Below, piece by piece: positions 8,268-17,460 of a stretch of DNA of 55,488 nucleotides. Made by a program: the position numbers and the translations under genes. Within the stretch, counting starts at the first letter, position 1; the number at the start of each line of letters is the position of its first letter. Origin of the DNA: Alicyclobacillus mali NBRC 102425 (GTDB taxonomy: Bacteria > Bacillota > Bacilli > Alicyclobacillales > Alicyclobacillaceae); contig NZ_BCSG01000030.1 of assembly GCF_001570745.1 (NCBI RefSeq), positions 1 through 55,488 of the forward strand. The letters are read 5' to 3'. The notes under the pieces are model-generated. The model searched no databases, was not told the origin of the DNA, and was given only the letters and a program-made list of their open reading frames with translations.

Positions 8268-11141
8268 ATGCCACAGGACTACATTCACGTGCGCGGAGCG
8301 CGCGTGCACAATCTGAAAAACCTCGACGTCAAGATTCCGCGCGACAAGTTCGTCGTGATCACCGGCCTCAGCGGATCCGGCAAATCGTCGCTCGCCTTCG
8401 ACACCATCTACGCCGAGGGACAGCGGCGGTACGTCGAGTCGCTCTCGGCTTACGCCCGCCAGTTCCTGGGCCAGATGGACAAGCCGGACGTCGACGCCAT
8501 CGACGGTCTGTCGCCGGCGATTTCCATTGACCAAAAGACGACCAGCCGAAATCCTCGATCGACGGTTGGCACGGTGACCGAGATCTACGACTATCTCCGG
8601 CTCCTGTTCGCGCGGGTGGGGCAGCCCTTCTGCCCCCATTGCGGCATTCCGATTCAGTCCCAGACCATCGAGCAGATGGTCGATCGCGTCCTCCAATTGC
8701 CCGAGCGCACCAGGCTCCAGGTGCTGGCGCCGGTGGTCCGAGGGCGCAAGGGCGAGCATCAGCGGGTATTCGAGCAGATGCGGAAGCAGGGCTTCGTCCG
8801 GGTGCGCGTCGACGGCGAAGTGCGCGATCTCGACGAGGACATCCAGCTCGAGAAGAATCGCAAGCACACCATCGAGGTGGTCGTCGACCGCCTCGTCGTG
8901 CGCGATGACATCGCGAGCCGGTTGGCGGATTCGCTGGAGACGGCACTCGCCCTGTCCGGCGGCATTGTCGTGATCGACGTCATCGACGGCGAGGAAATGC
9001 TGTTCAGTCAGAACGCCGCATGCCCGCACTGCGGTTTTCAGGTGGACGAGTTGGCGCCGCGCATGTTCTCGTTCAACAGCCCTTTTGGCGCCTGCGAGAC
9101 GTGCACAGGCCTCGGTGTCAACCTGGAAGTGGACGAGCAGCTCGTCATCCCAAATCCGTCGCTGACCATCGAAGAAGGCGCCATCGCGCCCTGGAGCGGA
9201 TCGTTCTCGAATTACTACCCGGAACTGCTGCGAGCGGCGTGCAGGGCGTTCGGCATCCCGACGGACGTGCCGGTGGCGGAGTTGCCGGATGAGGCCGTAC
9301 AGCTTCTGCTGCGCGGAAATGGCGAGTCGGTTCGATTCTCGTATGAGAACGATTTTGGCCAGCACAAGACGGCCCACATTCCGTTCGAAGGCGTGATTCC
9401 CAATCTGGAACGCCGATACCGCGAGTCGACGTCCGAGTCCATCCGCGAATTCATCGAGTCTTTCATGAGCGCGAAGCCGTGCCCCGCTTGCCACGGTCGG
9501 CGTCTCAAGCCGCAGAGCCTGGCCGTCCGCGTGGGCGGGAAAAACATCGCCGAAGTCACGGAGATGACGGTCGGCGAGGCGCTCGAGTTTTTCCGGGGGC
9601 TCGAGCTTTCCGAGAAGGAGATGCACATCGCTCGCCAGATTTTGAAAGAGATTGAGAGCAGGCTCGGATTTTTGCGGGATGTGGGCCTCGATTACCTGAC
9701 CCTGGCGAGATCGGCTGGTACGCTGTCGGGCGGGGAGGCGCAGCGGATCCGGCTCGCGACGCAGCTCGGCTCTTCGCTCATGGGCGTGCTGTACATCCTC
9801 GACGAGCCGAGCATCGGCCTCCACCAGCGGGACAACGAGCGCCTCATCCGCACGCTCGAGCACATGCGCGATCTCGGCAACACGCTGATCGTGGTGGAGC
9901 ACGACGAGGACACCATGCTCGCCGCGAATCACATCATCGACATGGGCCCGGGCGCGGGCATTCACGGCGGCGAGGTGGTGGCGCAGGGGACGCCGGCCGA
10001 GATCATGGAAAATCCCGCTTCGCTCACGGGGCAATATCTGTCCGGGCGGCGGTTCATTCCCGTTCCAGAGGAGCGGCGAAAGCCGGACGGTCGCTGGCTG
10101 GAGGTGCGCGGCGCGCGCGAGAACAATCTGAAGAACATCGACGTCCGCATTCCCATCGGGCTCTTCACGTGCGTCACGGGCGTCTCCGGTTCGGGCAAGT
10201 CCACGCTGGTGAATGAGATCGTCCACAAGGCGCTGGCGCGTGACCTGAACCGCGCGCGCGTCAAGCCGGGCCATCACGACGTCATCTTAGGGCTCGAGTA
10301 CCTGGACAAGGTGGTCGATATCGATCAGTCGCCGATTGGGCGCACGCCGCGATCGAACCCAGCTACGTACACGGGCGTGTTCGACGACATCCGCGACTTG
10401 TTTGCCGCGACGAACGAGGCGAAGATGCGCGGCTACAAGAAAGGGCGCTTCTCATTCAACGTGCGCGGCGGACGGTGCGAGGCGTGCAAGGGCGACGGGA
10501 TCATCAAAATTGAAATGCATTTCCTTCCCGATGTATACGTGCCCTGCGAGGTGTGTAAGGGCAAGCGGTACAACCGCGAGACGCTCGAGGTCACCTTCAA
10601 GGGCAAGAATATCGCGGATGTGCTCGACATGACGGTGGAGGATGCGTGCTCTTTCTTCGAAAATATTCCGCGGATCCGGCGCCGCTTGCAGACGTTGGTG
10701 GACGTAGGGCTCGGTTACATCAAGCTCGGCCAGCCGGCGACGACGCTCTCGGGCGGCGAGGCGCAGCGCGTGAAACTGGCGTCCGAGCTGCATCGCCGGT
10801 CGAACGGGCGCACGCTGTATATTCTGGACGAGCCCACGACGGGGCTGCACGTGGCGGACATCGAGCGGCTCTTGACGGTCCTTCACCGCCTGGTCGAGAA
10901 TGGGGATACGGTGCTCGTGATTGAGCACAACCTGGACGTCATCAAGACGGCGGACTATCTCATCGATCTCGGCCCGGAGGGTGGCAGCCGCGGAGGCCAG
11001 GTCGTGGCGGCCGGCGCGCCTGAAGACATTTGCCGCAACTCCCAGTCGCACACCGGGCGGTTCCTCGGGCCCATCCTGGAGCGGGATCGCGCTCGGATGG
11101 CCGCACGGCGGGCGTTGGATCTGGAAGCGGCCCGCGACTGA
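8268..11141 (+). CDS. uvrA: Excinuclease ABC subunit A
   Basis: UvrA is the damage-sensing ABC-type ATPase that loads UvrB. The 957-residue protein has two ATP cassettes: Walker [10 protein letters not shown] near residue 34 and GVSGSGKST near 643, each with an LSGGEAQR signature and ILDEP Walker B. Zinc-binding cysteines are visible as CPHCG pairs (about residues 122 and 250), CPACHGR near 405, and the C-terminal CEACKGDG / CEVCKGKR pair near 740-765. ATG 8268 follows AAGGAAGAAGG. Co-transcribed with uvrB. Confidence 0.98.
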   Translation: MPQDYIHVRGARVHNLKNLDVKIPRDKFVVITGLSGSGKSSLAFDTIYAEGQRRYVESLSAYARQFLGQMDKPDVDAIDGLSPAISIDQKTTSRNPRSTVGTVTEIYDYLRLLFARVGQPFCPHCGIPIQSQTIEQMVDRVLQLPERTRLQVLAPVVRGRKGEHQRVFEQMRKQGFVRVRVDGEVRDLDEDIQLEKNRKHTIEVVVDRLVVRDDIASRLADSLETALALSGGIVVIDVIDGEEMLFSQNAACPHCGFQVDELAPRMFSFNSPFGACETCTGLGVNLEVDEQLVIPNPSLTIEEGAIAPWSGSFSNYYPELLRAACRAFGIPTDVPVAELPDEAVQLLLRGNGESVRFSYENDFGQHKTAHIPFEGVIPNLERRYRESTSESIREFIESFMSAKPCPACHGRRLKPQSLAVRVGGKNIAEVTEMTVGEALEFFRGLELSEKEMHIARQILKEIESRLGFLRDVGLDYLTLARSAGTLSGGEAQRIRLATQLGSSLMGVLYILDEPSIGLHQRDNERLIRTLEHMRDLGNTLIVVEHDEDTMLAANHIIDMGPGAGIHGGEVVAQGTPAEIMENPASLTGQYLSGRRFIPVPEERRKPDGRWLEVRGARENNLKNIDVRIPIGLFTCVTGVSGSGKSTLVNEIVHKALARDLNRARVKPGHHDVILGLEYLDKVVDIDQSPIGRTPRSNPATYTGVFDDIRDLFAATNEAKMRGYKKGRFSFNVRGGRCEACKGDGIIKIEMHFLPDVYVPCEVCKGKRYNRETLEVTFKGKNIADVLDMTVEDACSFFENIPRIRRRLQTLVDVGLGYIKLGQPATTLSGGEAQRVKLASELHRRSNGRTLYILDEPTTGLHVADIERLLTVLHRLVENGDTVLVIEHNLDVIKTADYLIDLGPEGGSRGGQVVAAGAPEDICRNSQSHTGRFLGPILERDRARMAARRALDLEAARD

Positions 11142-11164
11142 GCGCCGGGAAGGGAGGATGGGCC

Positions 11165-12112
11165 GTGTCGAATCCGCGAGGAGTCAGCGTCAGGCAGCTC
11201 GTTCGCGATCTCGATTTGCACGTGTTCAACGAGGACGCGGATCTGGATCGCATGATTTACACGCGCGACATCAATCGCCCAGGGCTGGCGCTGGCCGGCT
11301 ACCTTCGCTATCACCCGGCGGAACGCGTTCAGATCTTGGGACGAACGGAATTGTCGTTTTTGCGCGGTCTGAACGAGAAGGAACGGGCACTGCGCGCGTT
11401 TGCCTTCTGCTCGTATCAGCAGACGCCGTGTATCATCATCACGCGTGGCGACTCGCCACCGCCGATGTTGTTGGACGAGGCGGCTTCGCGCCGCATCCCC
11501 GTGCTCGGCACGACCATGGTGACGACGCGCCTGACCGCGCGCATCTCCAACTACCTTGAGGACAAGCTGGCCCCGGAGACGCTGCAGCACGGCGTGTTGG
11601 TCGACGTGTACGGCATCGGGATGCTCATCATCGGCTCGAGCGGGATTGGCAAAAGCGAGACGGGGCTTGAGCTCATCAAACGAGGGCACCGGCTTGTGGC
11701 GGACGACGCGGTGGTCATCCGGCAGATCTCCGACGATTACCTTGTCGGCAGCGCGCCGCCCTTGTTGCAGAACCTCATCGAAATCCGCGGCCTGGGGGTC
11801 CTGAACGCCATGACACTGTTTGGCGCAGGGGCCGTGCGGACGCACAAGCGCATCTCGATGGTGGTGCACCTTGAGGCTTGGCGAGATAACCACGCGTACG
11901 ACCGCCTCGGGATCGAGACGGAGACCATGAAGATCCTGGACATCGAGCTGCCGAAGGTGACGGTGCCCGTGCGGCCCGGTCGTAACCTCGCGGTCATCGT
12001 GGAGGTGGCGGCGATGAACTTCCGCCTCAAGGGCATGGGGCTCGACGCGGCGAAGCAGTTTGCGGCGGAGCTGGAGCAGATGATCTCGTCACAGTCCGAG
12101 GGAAACACCTGA
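11165..12112 (+). CDS. hprK: HPr kinase/phosphorylase
   Basis: HprK phosphorylates Ser46 of HPr and Crh in response to ATP/fructose-bisphosphate and removes it in response to phosphate; the phosphoproteins are CcpA co-repressors. The GTG start at 11165 lies 7 bases after AGGGAGG and gives 315 residues; upstream in-frame codons belong to the uvrA end. Walker A GSSGIGKSE is near residue 157 and the family signature follows (EIRGLGVLNAM, GAGAVRTHKRI). The same order uvrBA-hprK occurs in B. subtilis, but lgt, usually next, is absent. Its likely substrate gene crh is 7.5 kb downstream. Confidence 0.96.
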   Translation: MSNPRGVSVRQLVRDLDLHVFNEDADLDRMIYTRDINRPGLALAGYLRYHPAERVQILGRTELSFLRGLNEKERALRAFAFCSYQQTPCIIITRGDSPPPMLLDEAASRRIPVLGTTMVTTRLTARISNYLEDKLAPETLQHGVLVDVYGIGMLIIGSSGIGKSETGLELIKRGHRLVADDAVVIRQISDDYLVGSAPPLLQNLIEIRGLGVLNAMTLFGAGAVRTHKRISMVVHLEAWRDNHAYDRLGIETETMKILDIELPKVTVPVRPGRNLAVIVEVAAMNFRLKGMGLDAAKQFAAELEQMISSQSEGNT

Positions 12113-12171
12113 GCGGCGCGACGGACCGCACGGTCGGCCAACCCGTCCGCGGTGCGTGCACGGTGCAAAGC

Positions 12172-12199
12172 AAAAGCGGCGGACATCTCCGCCGCTTTT
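12172..12199. terminator. Bidirectional terminator between hprK and argS
   Basis: A perfect 12-bp stem, AAAAGCGGCGGA (12172-12183) and TCCGCCGCTTTT (12188-12199), has a four-base loop and gives a U-tract on either strand. Its last base is also the final base of the argS stop codon. Confidence 0.85.
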
Positions 12200-13899
12200 C
12201 ACATTTCCTCTGGTGCTTCGATGCCAAGAAGATAGAGGGATTTCGCGAGCGCATCGCGCACCGCCCGCGTGAGCGCGAGTCTCGATCTGCGCGCTGGCTC
12301 GTCTGCCTGCAGGATAGGGTGGTCGTGATAAAAGCGATTGAACGCGTGACAAAGCTGCAGAGCGTAACGGGCGATCACGGACGGATCGTACGTATCAACC
12401 GCGCGCTCCAAGGACTCGTTGGCCTGCGCGAGAAGGAAAATGAGCGCCCACTCCGCGTCATCCGGCGCATAGCTTGGGTCCCACGCGACCTGGTCCGCCT
12501 CCGCCTTGCGCAGTACGCTCGACGCGCGGGCATGGGTGTACTGCACGTACGGGCCGGTCTCGCCGTCGAAATTGAGCACGTCCTCGTACCGAAAATCCAC
12601 TTCATGAACTCGGTACGTCTTGAGATCGTTGAAGATCACAGCGCCCACGCCGACCTGGCGGGCGATGGCTTCCTTGTCTTCGAGCCCAGGATTTTTCTCG
12701 TCAATGATGGCGCGCGCTTCCTCGATGGCCTTCTGCAGGACGTCTTCGAGGTAGACCACGTGCCCGCGCCGGGTCGAAAGGCGCTGACCGTTGAATTTCA
12801 TCAGCCCAAATTGGACATGCACGCAGTTCTTCGCGTAGTCCCGCCCCATGAGTTCGAGCACCTTGAACACCTGCTCAAAGTGCAACTTTTGCTCCGCGCC
12901 CACGACATACAGGAGCGTGTCTGCGCCAAACGCGTGATGCCGATAGTCAGCCGCGGCGAGATCGCGCGTGGCGTAGATGGACGTGCCATCCGACTTGACG
13001 ATGATGCAGGGCGGCATGTCGTACTTGGACAAATCCACCACTTCCGCACCCTGGTCTTCCATCAACAGCCCCTTGGCGCGCAACTCCTGCACAATGGCGT
13101 CCATCTTATCGTTGTAAAAGCTCTCGCCGATGTAATGCTCGAACTCCACGCCCAGGAGGTCGTAGACCTGCTTAAACGCGCGCAGGCTCTCGTCGATGAA
13201 CCATCGCCACAGGCGTGTCGCCTCCGGATCGCCATCTTCCAGCTTTTTGAACCAGAGGCGTCCCTCGTCTTCGAGCTCGGGCGACGACTCCGCCTCCTGA
13301 TGAAACCGGACGTACAGGCGGAACAGCTCCTTGACCGGATCCCTGCGCACCTCATCCTCGCTGCCCCACTTGAGATAGGCCGCAATCACCTTGCCAAACT
13401 GCGTGCCCCAATCTCCCAGGTGGTTGACGCCCTCCACCTTCCAACCGTCCTCGCGCATCATGCGCTTAAGCGCGTGGCCGATGATGGTGGAGCGCAGATG
13501 CCCGACGCCAAATGGCTTCGCGATATTGGGTGACGAGTAGTCGATCACGGCTGTCCGACCGCGTCCCCGTTCCTGTGAAAACAGGTCATGCACCGAGGCG
13601 ATAGCCTGTCCCACCACGCGCTCCGCGAACGGGGCCCGCGCCAGCCGGATGTTCAAAAAGCCCTTCTCGGCCTGCGCGCTCTCCACGCCATCGACTTGCC
13701 GGACGCGATCCGCCAAATCCTGCGCGATTTGCACTGGATTTTTGCGCATCTCCCGCGCGAACTGGAAGCAGGGCAGCGCGAGATCGCCAAGCGCCGGGTT
13801 TGGCGGATACTCCAGCATGCGGGCGATCTCGTCCGTCGGCCGCACGACGACCTCTGCAATCGCATGTGCGATGGCACGTTTGATCGATTTCACGTTCAT
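12199..13899 (-). CDS. argS: Arginyl-tRNA synthetase
   Basis: This class I synthetase charges tRNA-Arg. The 566-residue protein has the N-terminal additional domain typical of ArgRS, a HIGH-type motif in SSPNIAKPFGVGHLRS, the QKLHFEQVFKVLELMGRDYA region, a degenerate KMSKS site (GQRLSTRRG, usual for the family), and the C-terminal DALRF-type anticodon-binding domain ending at the usual helix (ALAKSLYLLGIEAPEEM). The minus-strand ATG is at 13899. It is monocistronic, with its own promoter and a shared terminator. Confidence 0.97.
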   Translation of the reverse strand: MNVKSIKRAIAHAIAEVVVRPTDEIARMLEYPPNPALGDLALPCFQFAREMRKNPVQIAQDLADRVRQVDGVESAQAEKGFLNIRLARAPFAERVVGQAIASVHDLFSQERGRGRTAVIDYSSPNIAKPFGVGHLRSTIIGHALKRMMREDGWKVEGVNHLGDWGTQFGKVIAAYLKWGSEDEVRRDPVKELFRLYVRFHQEAESSPELEDEGRLWFKKLEDGDPEATRLWRWFIDESLRAFKQVYDLLGVEFEHYIGESFYNDKMDAIVQELRAKGLLMEDQGAEVVDLSKYDMPPCIIVKSDGTSIYATRDLAAADYRHHAFGADTLLYVVGAEQKLHFEQVFKVLELMGRDYAKNCVHVQFGLMKFNGQRLSTRRGHVVYLEDVLQKAIEEARAIIDEKNPGLEDKEAIARQVGVGAVIFNDLKTYRVHEVDFRYEDVLNFDGETGPYVQYTHARASSVLRKAEADQVAWDPSYAPDDAEWALIFLLAQANESLERAVDTYDPSVIARYALQLCHAFNRFYHDHPILQADEPARRSRLALTRAVRDALAKSLYLLGIEAPEEM

Positions 13900-13931
13900 C
13901 CCCCTGTACAGTCCTCGAAAAGCGTCTATTC

Positions 13932-13940
13932 ATTATAGCA
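13932..13940 (-). promoter_or_regulatory. Extended -10 promoter of argS
   Basis: On the minus strand the bases read TGCTATAAT, an extended -10 with a perfect hexamer, 33 bases before the argS start. No good -35 box is present. Confidence 0.6.
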
Positions 13941-13982
13941 TGTACAAATTTCTTGAGGAACTTCGCCATTTTTGGCCCGCTG

Positions 13983-13991
13983 TGCTATACT
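13983..13991 (+). promoter_or_regulatory. Extended -10 promoter of the TPR gene
   Basis: TGCTATACT, back to back with the argS promoter 43 bases away. No clear -35 hexamer. Transcription would start near 13998, leaving a leader of about 85 bases before GTG 14085. Confidence 0.5.
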
Positions 13992-14084
13992 TTTTCCACC
14001 AGTTGCGAGCGCGACAAGCGCGTATGCTCGACGACCCTCGAGTGCGTGTGCCGTTGGAAGATGCAAAGGGAGGCGCTGCACAAG

Positions 14085-15848
14085 GTGCAAATGGACAAAC
14101 GTCGCCATCGCTACAGCCAGATGGACCGACCCGAGAACGTGATCGCGATGAAGCAGGACGCGTCCTACTTTTTTGAGCGCGGCATGCGCTTTCTGCAGCG
14201 GAATGATCTGGCGCGCGCGGTGAAAGCGTTCCAGAGGACAGTCGAGTACGAACCAGACAATCCGGTCAATTACTGCAATCTTGCGGGTGTGCTCGCGGAA
14301 CTCGGTGACTTTGAAGCGTCGAACGAGTTATTGCACTACGTGCTTGAACATATGGATCCGCACATGTCGGAATGCTGGTTTTACCTTGCCAACAACTACG
14401 CCAATCTCGGTGACTACGACGCGGCTGAAGAGCATCTCCTCCGCTACCTGGATCATGATCCGGATGGCGAATACGCCGCTGAGGCCGAGGAGATGCTCTC
14501 CATTCTCATCGACGAGTTTGGCGGCGGCAAGGCGATCGAGCGCAGAAGGCGCGAGGAAGCGCGCGCGGAAACGATGCAGGCCATTCAGGACGGGCGCTAC
14601 TTTCTCGAAAACGGGCAGTTCGAGGTCGCTGTGGAGTGGCTGGAGCAGGTGGTGGAGGCTGATCCATCTCACATCGCGGCGCGCAACAATCTGAGCCTGG
14701 CGTATTATTACACCGGTCAGTACGAGAAGGCGCTTGCGATGGCGGAGAGCGTGCTCGATCGCCAGCCGGACAATCTCCATGCGCTTTGCAACCGAGCGAT
14801 ATTGTTGCAACATTTCGGAGATGAAGCGCGGCTCGCGCGAGCGGTGGAGCCGCTCCTCAAGGTCATCCCGCTTCATCCGGACATCGCGTTGAAAGTCGCC
14901 ATCACGCTCGGGTTTGTCGGCCGCCACGCGGATGCGCTCTTGGCCTTTCGCCGCCTGGCTCGTCTCGTACCGCCGGATCACCCGATGTTGTTGCACGGGT
15001 TGGCCGCGGCGCACGCCAACCTGGGCAACCTGCGCGCTGCGGAATCCCTGTGGAGGCAGTTGGTGCGGCTCGAGGACTGCGCGCGCGTCGCGGACTATCA
15101 CCTCGAGCGGGTGCGGCAAGCGCGGGCGGCGGGTCTTCTCACCGTGAGCGCTGGTTACCAGCTCGACATTCCCGTCGAGATGCAACTCGCCGAAGTCCGA
15201 GATCGTCTGCAGACGTCGTCTCCTGACGAATGGAAGCGGGATCCTCTGCTTCGGGCTTCCCTGTACTGGAGTTTGCGCCATGGCAACCGTGAGGTGCGCC
15301 AGCGCGTCATTCGCGCGCTCGCGGTGGTCGGGGACAATGACGCCGAACAGGCGCTCAAGTCGTTTTTGGCTCGGTCCGATATTGACGCGTCGCTTCAGGA
15401 GCAGACTCTCGTGGCACTCAAGCGGATGGGTGCGAAGGGCGCTGTCCGGATTTGGCGCGCCAACGGGTCCACGGAAATTCGCCTCGAGGATGTCCGCAAA
15501 GACATCATTCTCGACCTTCAGCCTCAGTGGCGTGAGGTCTGGGACCTGGCGGAGACGTGGCTCATGGCTCGCGGTCTGCGAGATCTCGTGGGCCAGGCGC
15601 GCAGGTTTTGGCTGACGTACTTGTACGACGAGCTGTTCCTCGATCTGAAAAAGCGCATCGTGAAACCCGAGACCTGGGCATCCGGGCTTCTGTACGTCGT
15701 ATTGCGCTATGCGAGCGTGCCCGTCGTGCAGCGCGATCTCGCCGCGCAATTCAACGTCTCCGCATCGTCGCTCAGCAAGTGCAGCTCGCGCTTGGAACAG
15801 GTCGTTCTGCGCGCGGGGTGGCATGCCCGGCGCAGCCGAGAGGAATGA
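14085..15848 (+). CDS. TPR-repeat protein with HEAT-like middle and C-terminal HTH-like domain
   Basis: The GTG at 14085 follows AAAGGGAGG and gives 587 residues; earlier in-frame starts lack a ribosome site and begin before the promoter. From about residue 20 to 330 there are tetratricopeptide-type repeats (for example ARAVKAFQRTVEYEPDNPVN and ALAMAESVLDRQPDN). Residues 387-455 look HEAT-like (REVRQRVIRALAVVGDNDAE). Residues 526-582 resemble a TFIIB/cyclin-like or DUF6398-type helix-turn-helix (WASGLLYVVLRYAS, DLAAQFNVSASSLSKCSSRL). I do not recognise a named family. The plan suggests a scaffold or regulator that binds protein and perhaps nucleic acid, which is inference. Confidence 0.8.
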   Translation: MQMDKRRHRYSQMDRPENVIAMKQDASYFFERGMRFLQRNDLARAVKAFQRTVEYEPDNPVNYCNLAGVLAELGDFEASNELLHYVLEHMDPHMSECWFYLANNYANLGDYDAAEEHLLRYLDHDPDGEYAAEAEEMLSILIDEFGGGKAIERRRREEARAETMQAIQDGRYFLENGQFEVAVEWLEQVVEADPSHIAARNNLSLAYYYTGQYEKALAMAESVLDRQPDNLHALCNRAILLQHFGDEARLARAVEPLLKVIPLHPDIALKVAITLGFVGRHADALLAFRRLARLVPPDHPMLLHGLAAAHANLGNLRAAESLWRQLVRLEDCARVADYHLERVRQARAAGLLTVSAGYQLDIPVEMQLAEVRDRLQTSSPDEWKRDPLLRASLYWSLRHGNREVRQRVIRALAVVGDNDAEQALKSFLARSDIDASLQEQTLVALKRMGAKGAVRIWRANGSTEIRLEDVRKDIILDLQPQWREVWDLAETWLMARGLRDLVGQARRFWLTYLYDELFLDLKKRIVKPETWASGLLYVVLRYASVPVVQRDLAAQFNVSASSLSKCSSRLEQVVLRAGWHARRSREE

Positions 15849-15902
15849 GCAGCGTCGGAAAATGTTCGGCGGTCATCAAAATTTCACGAGGATGTAACAC
15901 GG

Positions 15903-15930
15903 TTGAAACATGCGCGGTCTACTCTATAGA
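15903..15930 (+). promoter_or_regulatory. Candidate promoter of a short transcript
   Basis: TTGAAA (15903-15908), 16-base spacer, TATAGA (15925-15930). Transcription would start near 15937 and meet the terminator at 15970-15998, so it would give a transcript of about 60 nucleotides unless the terminator is read through. Confidence 0.4.
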
Positions 15931-15969
15931 CGTAGCACATTTGACCCCCTTTTGATATAGAGGTTCTTG

Positions 15970-15998
15970 GGCACTCGGATTCCGAGTGCCACTTTTTT
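15970..15998 (+). terminator. Terminator between the TPR gene and the Nudix cluster
   Basis: GGCACTCGG (15970-15978) and CCGAGTGCC (15982-15990) form a 9-bp stem with a three-base loop, followed by AC and T6. It is a textbook rho-independent terminator. Confidence 0.9.
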
Positions 15999-16023
15999 GT
16001 GTCGACCGCATCCCTGGTATACT
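15997..16023 (+). promoter_or_regulatory. Promoter of the Nudix-rapZ-glmR-whiA operon
   Basis: TTGTGT (15997-16002), 15-base spacer, and an extended -10 TGGTATACT ending at 16023. It starts inside the T-tract of the preceding terminator. The predicted transcript start near 16030 leaves a very short leader. Confidence 0.5.
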
Positions 16024-16039
16024 TTTGACGGAGCATGCT

Positions 16040-16594
16040 ATGCTGTTCACAAATGGGGTGGGCGCCTTGCAGGTGATCGTCAACTGCTATGCACCGTTTG
16101 ACGGCGGGTTCGTGATGTTGCGCAAACCGCGCCGCGGATGGTGGTACCTGCCGGGCGGCAAGGTCGAACCAGGAGAATCGTGGAGACTCGCAGCCATGCG
16201 CGAGTTCGCGGAGGAAACGGGCCTCGAACTCGACGACGCGGACCTTCGCGGGGTGTACGAGATCCACATCGCCGCAGGGCCTGATGAAGGCGAGAAACGG
16301 CGTATCATCGCACAGTTCTTCGGCCGAGGCGCCTCGGGGAGTCTCCATACCGTCCATCGAGAGGGCACGCTCGCTGTCGTCACGAAGATGGAACTTTCGA
16401 GCCTGCCCATGGACGAAGGAGATCGCATCATGCTTCTGCACGCCATCGCCGCCGAGGAGCGCGGGGATGACCGAGTGTTCTTTGGCAGCTTCTCTTATGA
16501 CGCGGAGCATCGCCTGCTTCGCTATGAGATGGATCCCGACGGCTATCCGCTGGAGCCGCTGTTTGCGCGCAGCCAAGAGGGGGATGTGCTGTGA
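16040..16594 (+). CDS. Nudix hydrolase (YvcI-type)
   Basis: Nudix enzymes cleave nucleoside diphosphates linked to another group. The Nudix box is complete: GGKVEPGES followed by REFAEETGLEL. Position first in a Nudix-rapZ-glmR-whiA-crh cluster matches yvcI of B. subtilis, whose substrate is not firmly established. ATG 16040 has a GGAG site and gives 184 residues, but the promoter leaves almost no leader; GTG 16058 or TTG 16067 (behind GGGGTGGG) may be the true start and would better match the length of YvcI. The stop overlaps the rapZ start (GTGA). Confidence 0.85.
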   Translation: MLFTNGVGALQVIVNCYAPFDGGFVMLRKPRRGWWYLPGGKVEPGESWRLAAMREFAEETGLELDDADLRGVYEIHIAAGPDEGEKRRIIAQFFGRGASGSLHTVHREGTLAVVTKMELSSLPMDEGDRIMLLHAIAAEERGDDRVFFGSFSYDAEHRLLRYEMDPDGYPLEPLFARSQEGDVL

Positions 16595-17457
16595 CCAATC
16601 GCTTGCAGGCGATCGTGCTGACCGGGATGTCAGGTGCGGGCAAGTCCACCGCGATGCAGGCGTTCGAAGACTTTGGCTTTTTCTGTGTCGATAATTTGCC
16701 GCCTGCGCTCATGCCGCGCCTCATCGATATGGCCGAGCACGCGTCGGGCAAGCTCAGCAAGATGGCGTTTGGCTGTGACTTGCGCGGAGGAGAACTCTTC
16801 GAACCGCTGCTGATGACCGTTCAGGAGATCCGAGATCGCAAAGACGTCACGGTCACGCTCGTGTTTCTTGACGCAGACGACGCGACGCTCGTGCGGCGGT
16901 ACAAGGCTTCTCGCCGCCGCCATCCGCTTTCGATGGGCGGCAGGTTGCTCGAGAGCATCCAGGCTGAGCGCCAGAAGCTCGCGGGCGTTCGGCAGGCGGC
17001 CGACGTCGTGATCGACACATCTAACCTGTCCGCCAATCAACTGAAGCAGGAACTGAGTCGCCGGTTTGTCGAACACGCCGTGCGCCTGCCGGTACACGTC
17101 GTGTCGTTCGGGTTCAAGTTCGGCGTGCCCCTCGATGCGGATATGGTGTTCGACGTGCGTTTCTTGCCCAATCCTCACTATATCGACCATCTTCGTCCCT
17201 ACACCGGGGAAGATGAACCGGTGTACAACTACGTGATGCAGTGGCCGCAGACGCAGTCATTTCTACAGAAGGCGGAAGAGATGCTCGATTTTCTGATCCC
17301 GGAGTTTCAGCGGGAAGGAAAGAGCCATCTCGTCATCGGCGTGGGCTGCACAGGCGGTAAGCATCGTTCCGTGGCGGTCGCCAAGCACATTGCGGCGCAT
17401 CTGCGGGATATTGCCGTCGTCGATCTGACGCACCGGGACTTCAGGCGGGAGGATTAG
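16591..17457 (+). CDS. rapZ: RNase adapter / nucleotide-binding protein RapZ (YvcJ)
   Basis: The 288-residue protein has Walker A GMSGAGKST at residues 10-18 and the family C-terminal domain (HVVSFGFKFG, DVRFLPNPHY, IGVGCTGGKHRSV). In E. coli RapZ controls glucosamine-6-phosphate synthase through a small RNA; in Bacillus YvcJ is a nucleotide-binding protein that affects competence and has no GlmY/GlmZ partner. The GTG start at 16591 lies 7 bases after AAGAGGGGG and overlaps the upstream stop. It is followed after 3 bases by glmR. Confidence 0.95.
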   Translation: MTNRLQAIVLTGMSGAGKSTAMQAFEDFGFFCVDNLPPALMPRLIDMAEHASGKLSKMAFGCDLRGGELFEPLLMTVQEIRDRKDVTVTLVFLDADDATLVRRYKASRRRHPLSMGGRLLESIQAERQKLAGVRQAADVVIDTSNLSANQLKQELSRRFVEHAVRLPVHVVSFGFKFGVPLDADMVFDVRFLPNPHYIDHLRPYTGEDEPVYNYVMQWPQTQSFLQKAEEMLDFLIPEFQREGKSHLVIGVGCTGGKHRSVAVAKHIAAHLRDIAVVDLTHRDFRRED

Positions 17458-17460
17458 CCC

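Noticed and set aside
8226-10277. 683-codon open frame on the minus strand opposite uvrA
   Set aside because: It is a shadow of codon bias in GC-rich uvrA; it lacks a plausible product and a ribosome site.
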